A DNA stretch of 64,000 nucleotides from an uncultured Tolumonas sp. (GTDB lineage: Bacteria; Pseudomonadota; Gammaproteobacteria; Enterobacterales; Aeromonadaceae): NCBI RefSeq assembly GCF_963676665.1, contig NZ_OY781371.1:496001-560000 (forward strand), in the 5' to 3' direction. This document shows, piece by piece, positions 1 through 8,967 of the stretch. Numbering within the stretch: the stretch's first letter is position 1; each line of letters opens with the position of its first letter. The position numbers and the translations under genes are program-made. The notes under the pieces are model-generated. The model had not been told where the DNA came from, made no database searches, and was given only the letters and a program-made list of their open reading frames with translations.

Positions 1-1329
1 ATGACTGGAAACATGTCTTTGGCAGATGAAGAATTCCCAGCATCCGCATCAATCCAGAAAACTGCTGAGGTTGCATCATCTACAGATGAATCAAGCAAAT
101 CTGATATTTCAGCGCAATCGACCCAATCACAAGATCTTAGTGTGGCAAAAACGGTTAATAAGCAAACTGTGAACGTTGATACGGTTGATAACACCGCGGT
201 TACTGATGAAACCACCAATGTCGCTACTTCTGCACAGCAACAATCAGTTAACACTGCAGATTCGACACCTTCGCAAAATGATAAAATACAAAAGGCTAAA
301 CCAGAGAAAAAAACAAAAACTGCGGATGCGGATATAACGCCAACCGATCTTTCAGCTGTATTGGTTAATATGCAGCCGGTTGTTAGCGAACCAGCTACAC
401 CTGTTGTAGAGAGTAATAATTCGGAAACTTCTTCCAATAATACCGCAACAGCAGCAACAGATAGTGATGCAAGCAAAGGTAAAAAATCAGCAGGTTCAGC
501 GAAATCAGCCTCTTTAGGCAATATGATCCATGATTTGGTTTCGACGCTGAAAAACGATGAAAAATCTTCAATAGCCAATGATAGTACAAGCACAGCCGCA
601 ATGATGGCTGAGGATTCAACAAGTAAGGTGGATGACAAAACTGCTGATGCGGCAATGACGGCAAACTCAGCAGTAGAGCCTGAAAGTACAAAACTAGATG
701 GTCAAACGACATTTGAGCTGGGGTTAGGCAAAGACGCGACAGCTGCTAATTTAACCCAACATGAAAATCATGGCGTTAGTCTGACGGGGAAAAGTGCGCT
801 TGGGTCAACCGGCGCCTTGCCGGAACAGGCACAAGGATTACGGAATATCACTGAACAACTGCCTTCGCTTTATATGAAAAACGGGCAGATTGATGAGCAT
901 GAATTAGGTGCCAGAGTGATGCTAATGGCCGGTCAGAAATGGCAGGAGGCGGAAATCCAGCTTGAGCCGCAAGGAATGGGTAAGATCCGCGTTCAACTGT
1001 CTATCGATCAAGAACAGCAGACCAATGTGCAGTTTATGGTTCAGCATTCCCAAGCCAAAGAAGCATTAGATCAAAGCCTGCCACGGTTGCGTGAAATATT
1101 GACACAAAATGGCCTACAACCGGGGCAGACTCAGGTTCAGCAACAGGCTCCAGATAGCTCAGGTCAATCCTGGAATCAGCAAATGGCAAACAACAGTGCC
1201 GCAGAACAACAGACAAGAAGAGAGTCTTCTCAGTCTGGGAATGCATTTTCCGGTTTAACCAATGATGAAATTGCACAAACGGTAACCGTTTCTGCATCAG
1301 ATGCTGCAGGAATTGATTTCTATGCTTGA
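1..1329 (+). CDS. fliK: Flagellar hook-length control protein FliK (probably 5' truncated by the window edge)
   Basis: Secreted ruler that sets hook length and triggers the FlhB-dependent switch from rod/hook to filament export. The reading frame is open from base 1. The first 280 or so residues are low-complexity (Ser, Thr, Ala, Asp, Gln) as in FliK ruler regions. The C-terminal part (about residues 290-390) carries the FliK_C domain, with the core LEPQGMGKIRVQL followed by a heptad-like helix. A Gln/Ser-rich tail follows. The ATG at base 1 coincides with the window edge, so the real start is probably upstream. It is first in a fliKLMNOPQR-flhB run, 57 bp before fliL. A second FliK-like gene lies at 21149-23407. 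Confidence 0.85.
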   Translation: MTGNMSLADEEFPASASIQKTAEVASSTDESSKSDISAQSTQSQDLSVAKTVNKQTVNVDTVDNTAVTDETTNVATSAQQQSVNTADSTPSQNDKIQKAKPEKKTKTADADITPTDLSAVLVNMQPVVSEPATPVVESNNSETSSNNTATAATDSDASKGKKSAGSAKSASLGNMIHDLVSTLKNDEKSSIANDSTSTAAMMAEDSTSKVDDKTADAAMTANSAVEPESTKLDGQTTFELGLGKDATAANLTQHENHGVSLTGKSALGSTGALPEQAQGLRNITEQLPSLYMKNGQIDEHELGARVMLMAGQKWQEAEIQLEPQGMGKIRVQLSIDQEQQTNVQFMVQHSQAKEALDQSLPRLREILTQNGLQPGQTQVQQQAPDSSGQSWNQQMANNSAAEQQTRRESSQSGNAFSGLTNDEIAQTVTVSASDAAGIDFYA

Positions 1330-1386
1330 AGGTCTCGCTAAGCCAATTAAGATGATGTAAGTATTAGTTAAAACCAAAGGTGTCAA

Positions 1387-1917
1387 ATGGCTAATGATAA
1401 TGAACAAGAATTAGAAATTAAGCCTAAGGGCAGTAAAAAGAAACTGATTATTATCATTCTGGCTGCAGTATTGCTATTAGGTGGCGGTGGTGGAGCTGCG
1501 TGGTTTTTTCTTTTTTCTGGTGGTGATAAAGCACACGGTGAACAGAAAGACGGAGAGGTCAGCTCTGATAAAACGCCTGAACAATTGGCGGCTGAAAAAG
1601 AAGCTTTTTATGTGGGCTTACCTCGAGCATTTATTTTTAATGCCCACGGTAACACCCGTGATCGATTGGTACAGATCAAAGTCAAACTTCTGGTTCGTGG
1701 TCCGGAAAATGAAGCATTAGCCAAACAGCATTCACCTTTAGTGGAAGGCACTCTATTAAAAGTATTCAGTGCAGCCACCGTTGAGCAGTTAACCACTGTA
1801 GAAGGAAAAGCGAAGTTGCGTAAAGATGCTGAAGACGAAGTCACGAAAACACTAAAGGAATTAACCGGTAAGCCAGTTGTCGAGCAGATCCTGTTTATCG
1901 GGTTTGTAATGCAGTAA
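1387..1917 (+). CDS. fliL: Flagellar basal body-associated protein FliL
   Basis: Inner-membrane protein that surrounds the stator units and supports torque generation. It is 176 residues, with a basic N-terminal stretch, one transmembrane helix (about residues 20-43, including a Gly run), a charged linker and a periplasmic FliL domain ending in ILFIGFVMQ, the usual FliL C-terminus. The start ATG follows AAAGGTGTCAA at suitable spacing. It lies between fliK and fliM as in Vibrio and Pseudomonas polar flagellar operons. Confidence 0.93.
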   Translation: MANDNEQELEIKPKGSKKKLIIIILAAVLLLGGGGGAAWFFLFSGGDKAHGEQKDGEVSSDKTPEQLAAEKEAFYVGLPRAFIFNAHGNTRDRLVQIKVKLLVRGPENEALAKQHSPLVEGTLLKVFSAATVEQLTTVEGKAKLRKDAEDEVTKTLKELTGKPVVEQILFIGFVMQ

Positions 1918-1941
1918 CAATGAAATTATCACAGGTGCGGT

Positions 1942-3009
1942 ATGAGTGATTTATTATCACAAGACGAAATTGATGCTCTACTTCATGGCGTAGATGACGT
2001 CGAAGAAGAGGTTGTGTCGTCATCAGCCCCGGAAGGGGTGATGAGTTTCGATTTCTCATCTCAGGATCGCATCGTTCGTGGGCGTATGCCTACGCTTGAA
2101 TTGGTCAACGAACGTTTCGCCCGTCATATGCGTATCAGTCTGTTTAATATGATGCGCAGAACAGCGGAAGTATCCATCAATGGCGTACAAATGCTGAAGT
2201 TTGGCGAATATGTCCATTCTTTGTTTGTTCCGACCAGCTTGAACATGGTTCGTTTCCGCCCGCTGAAAGGAACCGCACTGATCACGATGGAAGCCCGTTT
2301 GGTTTTCATTTTGGTAGAAAACTTCTTTGGTGGTGATGGGCGTTATCACGCAAAAATTGAAGGCCGTGAATTTACGCCGACCGAGCGCCGGATCATTCAA
2401 ATGCTGCTGAAACTGGTGTTTGAAGATTACAAAGAGGCTTGGGCGCCAGTTATGGATGTTGGGTTTGAATATCTTGATTCTGAAGTAAACCCGGCAATGG
2501 CTAATATTGTCAGCCCGACAGAAGTGATTGTGGTGAGTTCTTTCCACATTGAACTGGATGGCGGCGGCGGTGATTTTCACGTTGCAATGCCATACTCTAT
2601 GTTAGAACCGATCCGTGAATTACTGGATGCGGGCGTACAAAGTGATAAAGGTGATACCGATCTTCGTTGGAGTAAAGCACTCCGAGATGAGGTCATGGAC
2701 GTATCTGTCGGGTTAAAAGCCAAACTATTAGAAATTGATTTGCCTTTGCGTAAACTGATGGAACTAAAAGCGGGTGATATTATACCGGTTGAAATGCCTG
2801 AAAGTCTGATGGTGTACGTTGAAGGTTTACCTACGTTCCGGGCTAAAATGGGCCGCAGTAAAAAGAATAATGTGGCATTAAAAATCACCGAGAAAATTAA
2901 ACGCCCAGAAACGGTGAAAGGTGAAATGACGCAGGTTACCCGTCACGGTATGCGTATTGATGGTCTGGCTGAACTTGAAGAATTAGAACGTATTATTGAG
3001 GATGACTGA
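1942..3009 (+). CDS. fliM: Flagellar motor switch protein FliM
   Basis: C-ring protein that binds phosphorylated CheY and switches rotation direction. It is 355 residues. The N-terminal CheY-binding peptide is visible as SQDEIDALLHG (residues 6-16), followed by a CheC-like middle domain containing the conserved GGDGR loop and a SpoA-type C-terminal domain. AGGTG precedes the ATG. The stop codon overlaps the fliN start in TGATG, indicating translational coupling. The intact CheY-binding peptide matches the presence of cheY, cheZ and cheA downstream. Confidence 0.97.
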   Translation: MSDLLSQDEIDALLHGVDDVEEEVVSSSAPEGVMSFDFSSQDRIVRGRMPTLELVNERFARHMRISLFNMMRRTAEVSINGVQMLKFGEYVHSLFVPTSLNMVRFRPLKGTALITMEARLVFILVENFFGGDGRYHAKIEGREFTPTERRIIQMLLKLVFEDYKEAWAPVMDVGFEYLDSEVNPAMANIVSPTEVIVVSSFHIELDGGGGDFHVAMPYSMLEPIRELLDAGVQSDKGDTDLRWSKALRDEVMDVSVGLKAKLLEIDLPLRKLMELKAGDIIPVEMPESLMVYVEGLPTFRAKMGRSKKNNVALKITEKIKRPETVKGEMTQVTRHGMRIDGLAELEELERIIEDD

Positions 3010-3395
3010 TGAGTAGCGAAGAAGATTTGATGGCGGATGCCTGGGCTGCAGCACTGGAAGAGCAAGTTAAGAGCGAAGCCCGACCTGCAACATTAGATGA
3101 ATTTGATACGGATGCACCTATTACCGCGGAAGAGCGTCGTAAGCTGGATACCATTCTGGATATTCCCGTGACTATTGCGATGGAAGTGGGGCGCAGCCAA
3201 ATTAACATCCGTAATTTGTTGCAGCTAAACCAAGGTTCGGTTGTTGAGCTTGATCGCGTGGCCGGTGAACCGCTGGATGTGCTGGTGAACGGTACCTTGA
3301 TTGCCCATGGTGAGGTCGTTGTTGTTAACGACAAATTCGGGATTCGTCTGACGGATGTTATCAGTCAAACCGAACGCATCAAGAAGCTGAAATGA
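3009..3395 (+). CDS. fliN: Flagellar motor switch protein FliN
   Basis: C-ring component that forms the base of the switch complex with FliM and docks the export ATPase via FliH. It is 128 residues, with an acidic N-terminal tail and the SpoA domain (about residues 50-125): ILDIPVTIAMEVGRSQINIR, VVELDRVAGEPLDVLVNGTLIAHGEVVVV split over two strands, and the terminal [13 protein letters not shown]. The length is typical. The ATG overlaps the fliM stop and the end overlaps the fliO start by 4 bp. Confidence 0.96.
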   Translation: MSSEEDLMADAWAAALEEQVKSEARPATLDEFDTDAPITAEERRKLDTILDIPVTIAMEVGRSQINIRNLLQLNQGSVVELDRVAGEPLDVLVNGTLIAHGEVVVVNDKFGIRLTDVISQTERIKKLK

Positions 3396-3793
3396 AACGT
3401 TATTGTCTTTTTCTCGCACTGGCTTCGATGCCTTTATATGCAGCACCGGAGAGCACAGCTACTGCCGGTCTGGTTCAATGGTTGTTCAGCAGTTTGTTAG
3501 TGCTGGGACTTATCGTTGTGCTGGCTTGGGGGCTGAAAAAAAGCCGTCTGGTTCCACAAATGGGCCGCCCAGATTTTAAAGTATTATTTACACTGCCCGT
3601 GGGTTACAAAGAAAAACTGATGGTGGTACAGGCTGGTGAACAACAATTGTTATTAGGTGTCACTGCGCAACAAATTTCTTTTCTGACCGAAATTAATCCA
3701 CCATTGTCAGCAAATACGTCAGCCCCTGTATTTGCACAACATTTGTCTCGTTGGATGAATAAATCTACTCCGTCAGAGGATGACAAAGCATGA
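3392..3793 (+). CDS. fliO: Flagellar biosynthesis protein FliO
   Basis: Small membrane protein that assists assembly of the FliP ring of the flagellar type III export gate. It is 133 residues: a signal-like N-terminus (residues 1-17, ending PLYAA), one transmembrane helix (about 25-46) and a cytoplasmic FliO domain. FliO proteins are poorly conserved, so the call leans on the domain pattern plus its place between fliN and fliP. It overlaps both neighbours by 4 bp. Confidence 0.9.
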   Translation: MKRYCLFLALASMPLYAAPESTATAGLVQWLFSSLLVLGLIVVLAWGLKKSRLVPQMGRPDFKVLFTLPVGYKEKLMVVQAGEQQLLLGVTAQQISFLTEINPPLSANTSAPVFAQHLSRWMNKSTPSEDDKA

Positions 3794-4548
3794 TCCAATG
3801 GCGTAAATGGTTAGGTTTATTTGTTTGTTTTTGCCCGGTATTGGCCCACGCTGCAAACACAGGTGGCATGTTACCCGCGCTGACTGTTTCCACTAATGCT
3901 CAAGGTGGGCAGGATTACAGCTTAACGCTGCAAGTTTTGGCGCTGATGACTGCGCTGACGTTCCTGCCATCCATAGTTATCATGATGACCTCGTTTACCC
4001 GAATCATCGTTGTGTTATCAATTTTGCGGCAAGCCATTGGTTTACAGCAAAGCCCATCCAATCAGATCCTGGTAGGGATGGCACTGTTCATGTCTTTTTT
4101 CATCATGTCACCGGTATTAGATCGTATTAATAACGATGCATTACAACCTTACATGAGCGAACAGATCACCGCGAAAGAAGCGCTGGAAAAAGCTGAAATA
4201 CCGCTAAGACAATTTATGCTCGGTCAAACACGGATCAAAGATCTGGATGTTTTTACCGAAATAGCAAATGTAAAAGCCGATAAACCGGAAGACGTACCGT
4301 TACGAGTGCTGATTCCAGCGTTTATTACCAGCGAACTCAAAACCGCATTTCAGATCGGTTTTATGTTGTTTTTACCCTTTTTAGTTATCGATTTGGTTAT
4401 TGCCAGCGTCTTGATGGCGATGGGTATGATGATGCTGTCACCGATGATGATTTCTTTGCCCTTTAAACTGATGTTATTTGTGTTAGTTGATGGCTGGGGG
4501 TTGATCATGGGGTCATTGGCTAACAGCTTCGGGCTTGGGGGTGGCTAA
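3790..4548 (+). CDS. fliP: Flagellar type III export protein FliP
   Basis: Core subunit of the FliPQR export gate in the inner membrane. It is 252 residues with a cleavable signal peptide (about residues 1-21, ending AHA), which is usual for FliP. Several transmembrane helices follow, with the family signatures [19 protein letters not shown] and [19 protein letters not shown] plus the C-terminal [14 protein letters not shown]. The length is standard. ATGA overlap with fliO upstream and a 1-base overlap with fliQ downstream indicate one transcript. Confidence 0.97.
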   Translation: MIQWRKWLGLFVCFCPVLAHAANTGGMLPALTVSTNAQGGQDYSLTLQVLALMTALTFLPSIVIMMTSFTRIIVVLSILRQAIGLQQSPSNQILVGMALFMSFFIMSPVLDRINNDALQPYMSEQITAKEALEKAEIPLRQFMLGQTRIKDLDVFTEIANVKADKPEDVPLRVLIPAFITSELKTAFQIGFMLFLPFLVIDLVIASVLMAMGMMMLSPMMISLPFKLMLFVLVDGWGLIMGSLANSFGLGGG

Positions 4549-4817
4549 TGACACCTGAAGTCTTCCTGGACGTTTTCCGGCAAGCGCTGGGGCTTATCTG
4601 TATTTTGGTCAGTGCTACGATCATTCCAAGCTTAATTGTTGGTTTGCTGGTGTCTATTTTTCAAGCTGCTACATCAATTAACGAACAAACCTTGAGTTTC
4701 TTGCCTCGTTTGTTAGTTACGCTGGCTGCGCTGGCGTTGGGTGGGCATTGGGGATTGCAAATGCTGATGGATTTCATGGTTCAGATGGTGCATGAAATTC
4801 CTGAGGTATTAGGATGA
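4548..4817 (+). CDS. fliQ: Flagellar type III export protein FliQ
   Basis: Two-helix subunit of the FliPQR export gate. It is 89 residues, the usual FliQ length, starting [14 protein letters not shown] and carrying the conserved QAATSINEQTLSFLPRL loop between the two transmembrane helices. The ATG overlaps the fliP stop by one base (TAATG) and the end overlaps the fliR start by 4 bp. Confidence 0.97.
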   Translation: MTPEVFLDVFRQALGLICILVSATIIPSLIVGLLVSIFQAATSINEQTLSFLPRLLVTLAALALGGHWGLQMLMDFMVQMVHEIPEVLG

Positions 4818-5602
4818 ACATCACCAGCACACTCTTAATGGAGATGCTGGCAGCGTATATCTGGCCATTTACTCGTTTAGCTTCCATGCTGATGACGATG
4901 TTAGTCATTGGTTCTCAGTCTGTACCTATTATGGTCCGGATGTTTTACTGCATTGTGCTTACCGCCGTAATTGCCCCTGTGTTACCTAAGATGCCTGCCA
5001 CCGATCTTTTTTCGATGGGGGGTGTCATGATCACGTCACAGCAAGTCTTGATCGGCATAGCAATGGGGTTGATATCTCAAATGCTGGTACAGGCGTTTAT
5101 TATGGCCGGGCAGGTTATTTCAATGCAGACCAGTTTGGGGTTTGCCTCAATGGTTGATCCGCTGAATGGTGAATCAACACCGGTTATCGGTCAGTTCTAT
5201 CTGATGTTAGGAACTTTACTGTTTTTTGCGTTGGATGGGCACCTGACGATGATCCAGATGATAACGCAGAGTTTTATTACTTTACCGGTTTCGGCGGAAG
5301 GCTTAACTATCAGCAGCATGCATGCAATAGTCGATTTTGTTTCTGTTCTGTTCCAAACTGCGCTGTCATTCTCTTTGTCAGCAACTATTGCATTATTGCT
5401 GATCAACTTTTCTTTTGGTGTGATGACCCGCGCGGCACCTCAGTTAAACGTATTTAGTATGGGTTTTGCTGTCACTATGATTTGTGGCCTGTTTATCATG
5501 TGGGCTTCACTCAGTGGCTTCATGGATCATTTTGTTCTGCACTGGCAACGAACACAAAATTTAATGTGTGATGTGCTGGCTCTTTCCTGTCGCGAACCAT
5601 AG
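4814..5602 (+). CDS. fliR: Flagellar type III export protein FliR
   Basis: Export-gate subunit that completes the FliP5-FliQ4-FliR1 pore. It is 262 residues with about six transmembrane helices. Conserved segments include QVISMQTSLGFASMVDP (about residue 100) and the C-terminal RAAPQLNVFSMGF. It overlaps fliQ by 4 bp and is followed after 12 bp by flhB. Length and order are ordinary. Confidence 0.96.
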   Translation: MNITSTLLMEMLAAYIWPFTRLASMLMTMLVIGSQSVPIMVRMFYCIVLTAVIAPVLPKMPATDLFSMGGVMITSQQVLIGIAMGLISQMLVQAFIMAGQVISMQTSLGFASMVDPLNGESTPVIGQFYLMLGTLLFFALDGHLTMIQMITQSFITLPVSAEGLTISSMHAIVDFVSVLFQTALSFSLSATIALLLINFSFGVMTRAAPQLNVFSMGFAVTMICGLFIMWASLSGFMDHFVLHWQRTQNLMCDVLALSCREP

Positions 5603-5614
5603 AGAGAAATTGAT

Positions 5615-6752
5615 ATGGCTGATGACGAACAGGAAAAAACGGAACAACCCACCGGCAAACGACTGCAACAGGCGAAAGATAAAGGCCAGGTTCCCCGATC
5701 CAAAGAGGCGGGGACGGCAACCGTTCTGCTGGCCGGCATTTTGGGCCTGTTGATGTTACAGACACCACTCAGCGAAGCCGTGATGAATGTTTTTCAGCAT
5801 TGCTTCCACTTTGAGCGTAGCGAAGTCTTTGATCCGAATACCATGTATAGCTTAATTGGTATCAGTATTAGTGAAGTCTTATGGCCGCTGATCTCGCTGT
5901 TTTCTATTGTTATGGTGGCGAGCCTTCTCGGTAATATTGCGTTAGGCGGTTTTAATTTCAGCGCCGATGCTATGTCACCTAAATTCAATAAACTCAATCC
6001 ATTCAATGGTATTAAACGCATGATTGGCGTGATGGCATTGGTTGAATTGGTAAAATCCATTGCCAAGGTTGGTTTTGTCGCCTGGATGGCCTATTTGCAA
6101 ATCATGCACCAATGGCCCGCTTTAATGAAATTGAGTCACGAACAATTATCTACCGGAATCGTCGATGCACTGCACATATCGTTAAAATGTAGGTATTGGG
6201 ATCTGCTGTGCGTTATTGCCGGTGGTGCTAATCGATGTGCCATTTCAAAAATGGAATCATACGAAGCAATTACGCATGACCAAGCAGGAAGTTAAAGACG
6301 AATACAAAGATTCTGAAGGTAAACCGGAAGTAAAAGGCCGCTTACGTCAGATGCAGCGTGAAATGGCTAATCGCCGGATGATGGCCGAAGTACCTAAAGC
6401 AGATGTAATCGTCACCAACCCGACTCATTATGCCGTAGCCTTGAAGTATGATCGGTTTAAACCGGGAGCGGCTCCTGTTGTCGTTGCAAAAGGTACCGAT
6501 GAGATTGCGATGAAAATCCGTGAAATTGCAGATGAGTATAAAATCCCCATTTTGCAATCACCGGCACTGGCACGTGCGATTTACCATACCACCAAACTTG
6601 ATAAAGAAATTCCTGACGGTCTATTCCAAGCTGTAGCTTTAGTTTTGGCTTACGTATTTCAGTTACAAGCGTATAAAGCAGGACGTGGCGCTCCGCCAAG
6701 AGAATTACCCAAAGATAAAGAGATGCCAATCCCTGATGAGTTGCGTCATTGA
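5615..6752 (+). pseudogene. flhB: Flagellar export switch protein FlhB, interrupted by a single-base +1 frameshift
   Basis: FlhB is the export-gate protein whose cytoplasmic domain self-cleaves at NPTH to switch substrate specificity. Frame 1 starts at 5615 (MADDEQEKTEQPTGKRLQQA) and gives the first transmembrane helices. After about residue 192 it runs into unrelated sequence and stops at 6295. The correct continuation (GIGICCALLPVVLIDVPFQ, then the MTKQEVKDEYKDSEGKPEVKG linker and VTNPTHYAVALKYD, cleavage site near residue 268) is in the next frame to 6752. Ignoring the A at 6191 restores one 378-residue protein, the normal FlhB size. The downstream half is intact and conserved, which favours sequencing error or a very recent mutation over old decay. 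If real, flagellar assembly should fail unless the frame is rescued. Confidence 0.9.
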
Positions 6753-6794
6753 CGAGTTCTTGACGTTTTCTTGCTAAAACATAGATTTATTTCA

Positions 6795-6810
6795 TGGCGC
6801 GATATTTGCT
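6795..6810 (+). promoter_or_regulatory. Sigma-54 (RpoN) promoter for the flhA-flhF-flhG-fliA-che transcript
   Basis: TGGCGCG-ATAT-TTGCT matches the -24/-12 consensus TGGCACG-N4-TTGCW with one difference, and has the invariant GG and GC ten bases apart. It lies in the 82 bp gap between flhB and flhA, 24 bp before the flhA ATG. In Vibrio-type polar flagellar hierarchies the flhA operon is RpoN/FlrC-dependent, so location and sequence agree. No FlrC-type activator site was identified. Confidence 0.8.
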
Positions 6811-6834
6811 TAAAATTGTTTAAGTGTCGGCGTT

Positions 6835-8952
6835 ATGACGAAAAATACTATGGAACTAAAAGCCACTTTATCTTCATTTGGGCAATATCGCGGTATTCTT
6901 ACCAAAGGTATCGGTACCCCTTTGTTGGTGATCGCCGGCTTGGGCATGGTTGTTTTGCCAATGCCTGCCTTCCTGTTAGATATTCTGTTTACCTTCAATA
7001 TTGCACTGGCACTACTGGTACTTTTGGTTGCGATTTATACCCGTCGTCCGCTTGATTTCGCTGCATTCCCTACGATTTTGCTGGTTACCACGTTATTACG
7101 TTTGGCATTAAACATTGCTTCTACGCGTGTTGTTTTGCTGGAAGGGCACAATGGCCCGGCTGCGGCAGGTCACGTTATCGAAGCATTTGGATCGGTGGTT
7201 ATAGGTGGTAACTACGCAGTCGGTTTAATCGTTTTTGCCATCTTGATGATCATCAACTTTGTTGTGGTAACCAAAGGTGCTGGCCGTATTGCGGAAGTGA
7301 GTGCCCGTTTTACTTTGGATGCTATGCCCGGTAAACAAATGGCCATTGATGCCGATTTGAATGCGGGCCTTATCAATCAGGAAGAAGCGAAACGCCGCCG
7401 TGCTGATGTCACCGCGGAAGCTGATTTTTATGGCTCAATGGATGGTGCTTCTAAATTCGTAAAAGGTGATGCTGTTGCCGGTATCATGATCCTGTTCATC
7501 AACGTTATCGGTGGTTTTATCATCGGCATGGTGCAGCATGGTCTGGGTTTTGCCGAAGCAACGCAAATTTATACCTTGTTGACCATTGGTGATGGATTGG
7601 TTGCCCAGATCCCATCGTTAATGCTGTCTATTGCCGCTGCCGTCATCGTTACTCGTCAAAATACTGAACAGGACATGGGCACTGTCGTATTAGGGCAGAT
7701 GTTCAAAGATCCTAAGTCACTCATCATTGCTGCGTCCATACTGTTGATCATGGGTATCGTGCCCGGCATGCCGCACTTTGCGTTTCTTTTGTTGGGTGGC
7801 ATTTGTGCTGGTGGTGCATGGCTCGGGCTGAACCACTCCAAGAAAAAAGCACAAGAATTAGCTAACAAACCTGCTGTCACTGGCGATGCCGTTCGTGCTC
7901 CTGAGCAAAAAGATCTGAGTTGGGATGATGTGACCCCAGTTGATGTAATTGGCTTAGAAGTGGGATACCGCCTGATCCCGCTGGTTGACCGCACGCAGGG
8001 CGGTGAATTGTTAAATCGTATCAAAGGTGTGCGTAAGAAACTGTCGCAGGAATTAGGCTTTTTGGTTCCACCAGTACATATCCGTGACAACCTTGATTTA
8101 CAGCCAAACCAATACCGTATTTCTCTGATGGGTGTTACTTGTGGTGAATCTGAGGTTTATCACGATCGGGAAATGGCGATTAATCCGGGTCAAGTTTTTG
8201 GCACCGTGAACGGCATTGAAGGTCGAGATCCGGCATTTGGTCTGGATGCGGTATGGATCACTAAAGATCAGGTCGATTATGCTCAAAGCCTTGGCTACAC
8301 CGTAGTCGATGCGTCAACGGTTATTGCAACGCATCTTAGCCAGTTACTGACACAACATGCAGCACAGTTGTTAGGCCATGATGAGGTACAAAATTTACTC
8401 GAACTGATTGGTCGTAATCAGCCTAAACTTACTGAAGGTTTGGTTCCTGGTGTTGTTTCTATGGGAACGTTGGTGAAAGTACTGCAAAATCTGCTTTCGG
8501 AAGGCGTTACCATCCGAGATATGCGTACATTATTACAAACATTGGTTGAATATGCGCCACGTAGCCAAGATCCTGATGTATTAACCGCCGCTTGTCGTAT
8601 TTCTTTGCGTCGGCTTATTGTTCAAAGTATCGTAGGCGGCGAGAATATCATTCCAGTTATTACATTAGCGCCTGATTTAGAAAGAATTTTACACCAGTCA
8701 CTGCAAGCGGGTGGAGCTGAAGGGGCAGGTATTGAACCCGGATTGGCAGAAAGAATGCAGAAATCCTTAACTGAAGCTGCTCAGCGTCAGGAACTTGAAG
8801 GACAAACACCAGTGCTACTGACCTCTGGTGTGCTGCGTAATACATTGTCTCGTTTTGTGAGAAATGCCATTCCTAACCTGCGAATTCTTTCTTATCAGGA
8901 GATACCGGAAGATAAGCAAATCCGCATCGTCAGCTCTGTTGGGCAGCAATAG
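6835..8952 (+). CDS. flhA: Flagellar export gate protein FlhA
   Basis: Large export-gate protein; its nonameric cytoplasmic ring binds chaperone-substrate complexes. It is 705 residues. The N-terminal half has about eight transmembrane helices with the FHIPEP signature region (PTILLVTTLLRLALNIASTR, then GRIAEVSARFTLDAMPGKQM, about residues 80-170). The C-terminal cytoplasmic domain runs from about residue 350 to the end. The length is full. The start at 6835 gives MTKNTMELKA; the ATG at 6850 is an alternative. It is first in a transcript that probably runs through fliA into the che genes. Confidence 0.96.
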   Translation: MTKNTMELKATLSSFGQYRGILTKGIGTPLLVIAGLGMVVLPMPAFLLDILFTFNIALALLVLLVAIYTRRPLDFAAFPTILLVTTLLRLALNIASTRVVLLEGHNGPAAAGHVIEAFGSVVIGGNYAVGLIVFAILMIINFVVVTKGAGRIAEVSARFTLDAMPGKQMAIDADLNAGLINQEEAKRRRADVTAEADFYGSMDGASKFVKGDAVAGIMILFINVIGGFIIGMVQHGLGFAEATQIYTLLTIGDGLVAQIPSLMLSIAAAVIVTRQNTEQDMGTVVLGQMFKDPKSLIIAASILLIMGIVPGMPHFAFLLLGGICAGGAWLGLNHSKKKAQELANKPAVTGDAVRAPEQKDLSWDDVTPVDVIGLEVGYRLIPLVDRTQGGELLNRIKGVRKKLSQELGFLVPPVHIRDNLDLQPNQYRISLMGVTCGESEVYHDREMAINPGQVFGTVNGIEGRDPAFGLDAVWITKDQVDYAQSLGYTVVDASTVIATHLSQLLTQHAAQLLGHDEVQNLLELIGRNQPKLTEGLVPGVVSMGTLVKVLQNLLSEGVTIRDMRTLLQTLVEYAPRSQDPDVLTAACRISLRRLIVQSIVGGENIIPVITLAPDLERILHQSLQAGGAEGAGIEPGLAERMQKSLTEAAQRQELEGQTPVLLTSGVLRNTLSRFVRNAIPNLRILSYQEIPEDKQIRIVSSVGQQ

Positions 8953-8967
8953 AGCCGGGAGGTTTAG

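Noticed and set aside
395-712. Open frame opposite fliK on the minus strand
   Set aside because: It lies wholly inside a flagellar gene, has a biased composition mirroring the Ser/Thr-rich coding strand, and no recognisable domain or ribosome site.
6150-6295. Programmed ribosomal frameshift in flhB
   Set aside because: No slippery heptamer or downstream pseudoknot-like structure is evident at the shift point, and two other genes in the window show similar single-base indels, so error or mutation is the simpler view.
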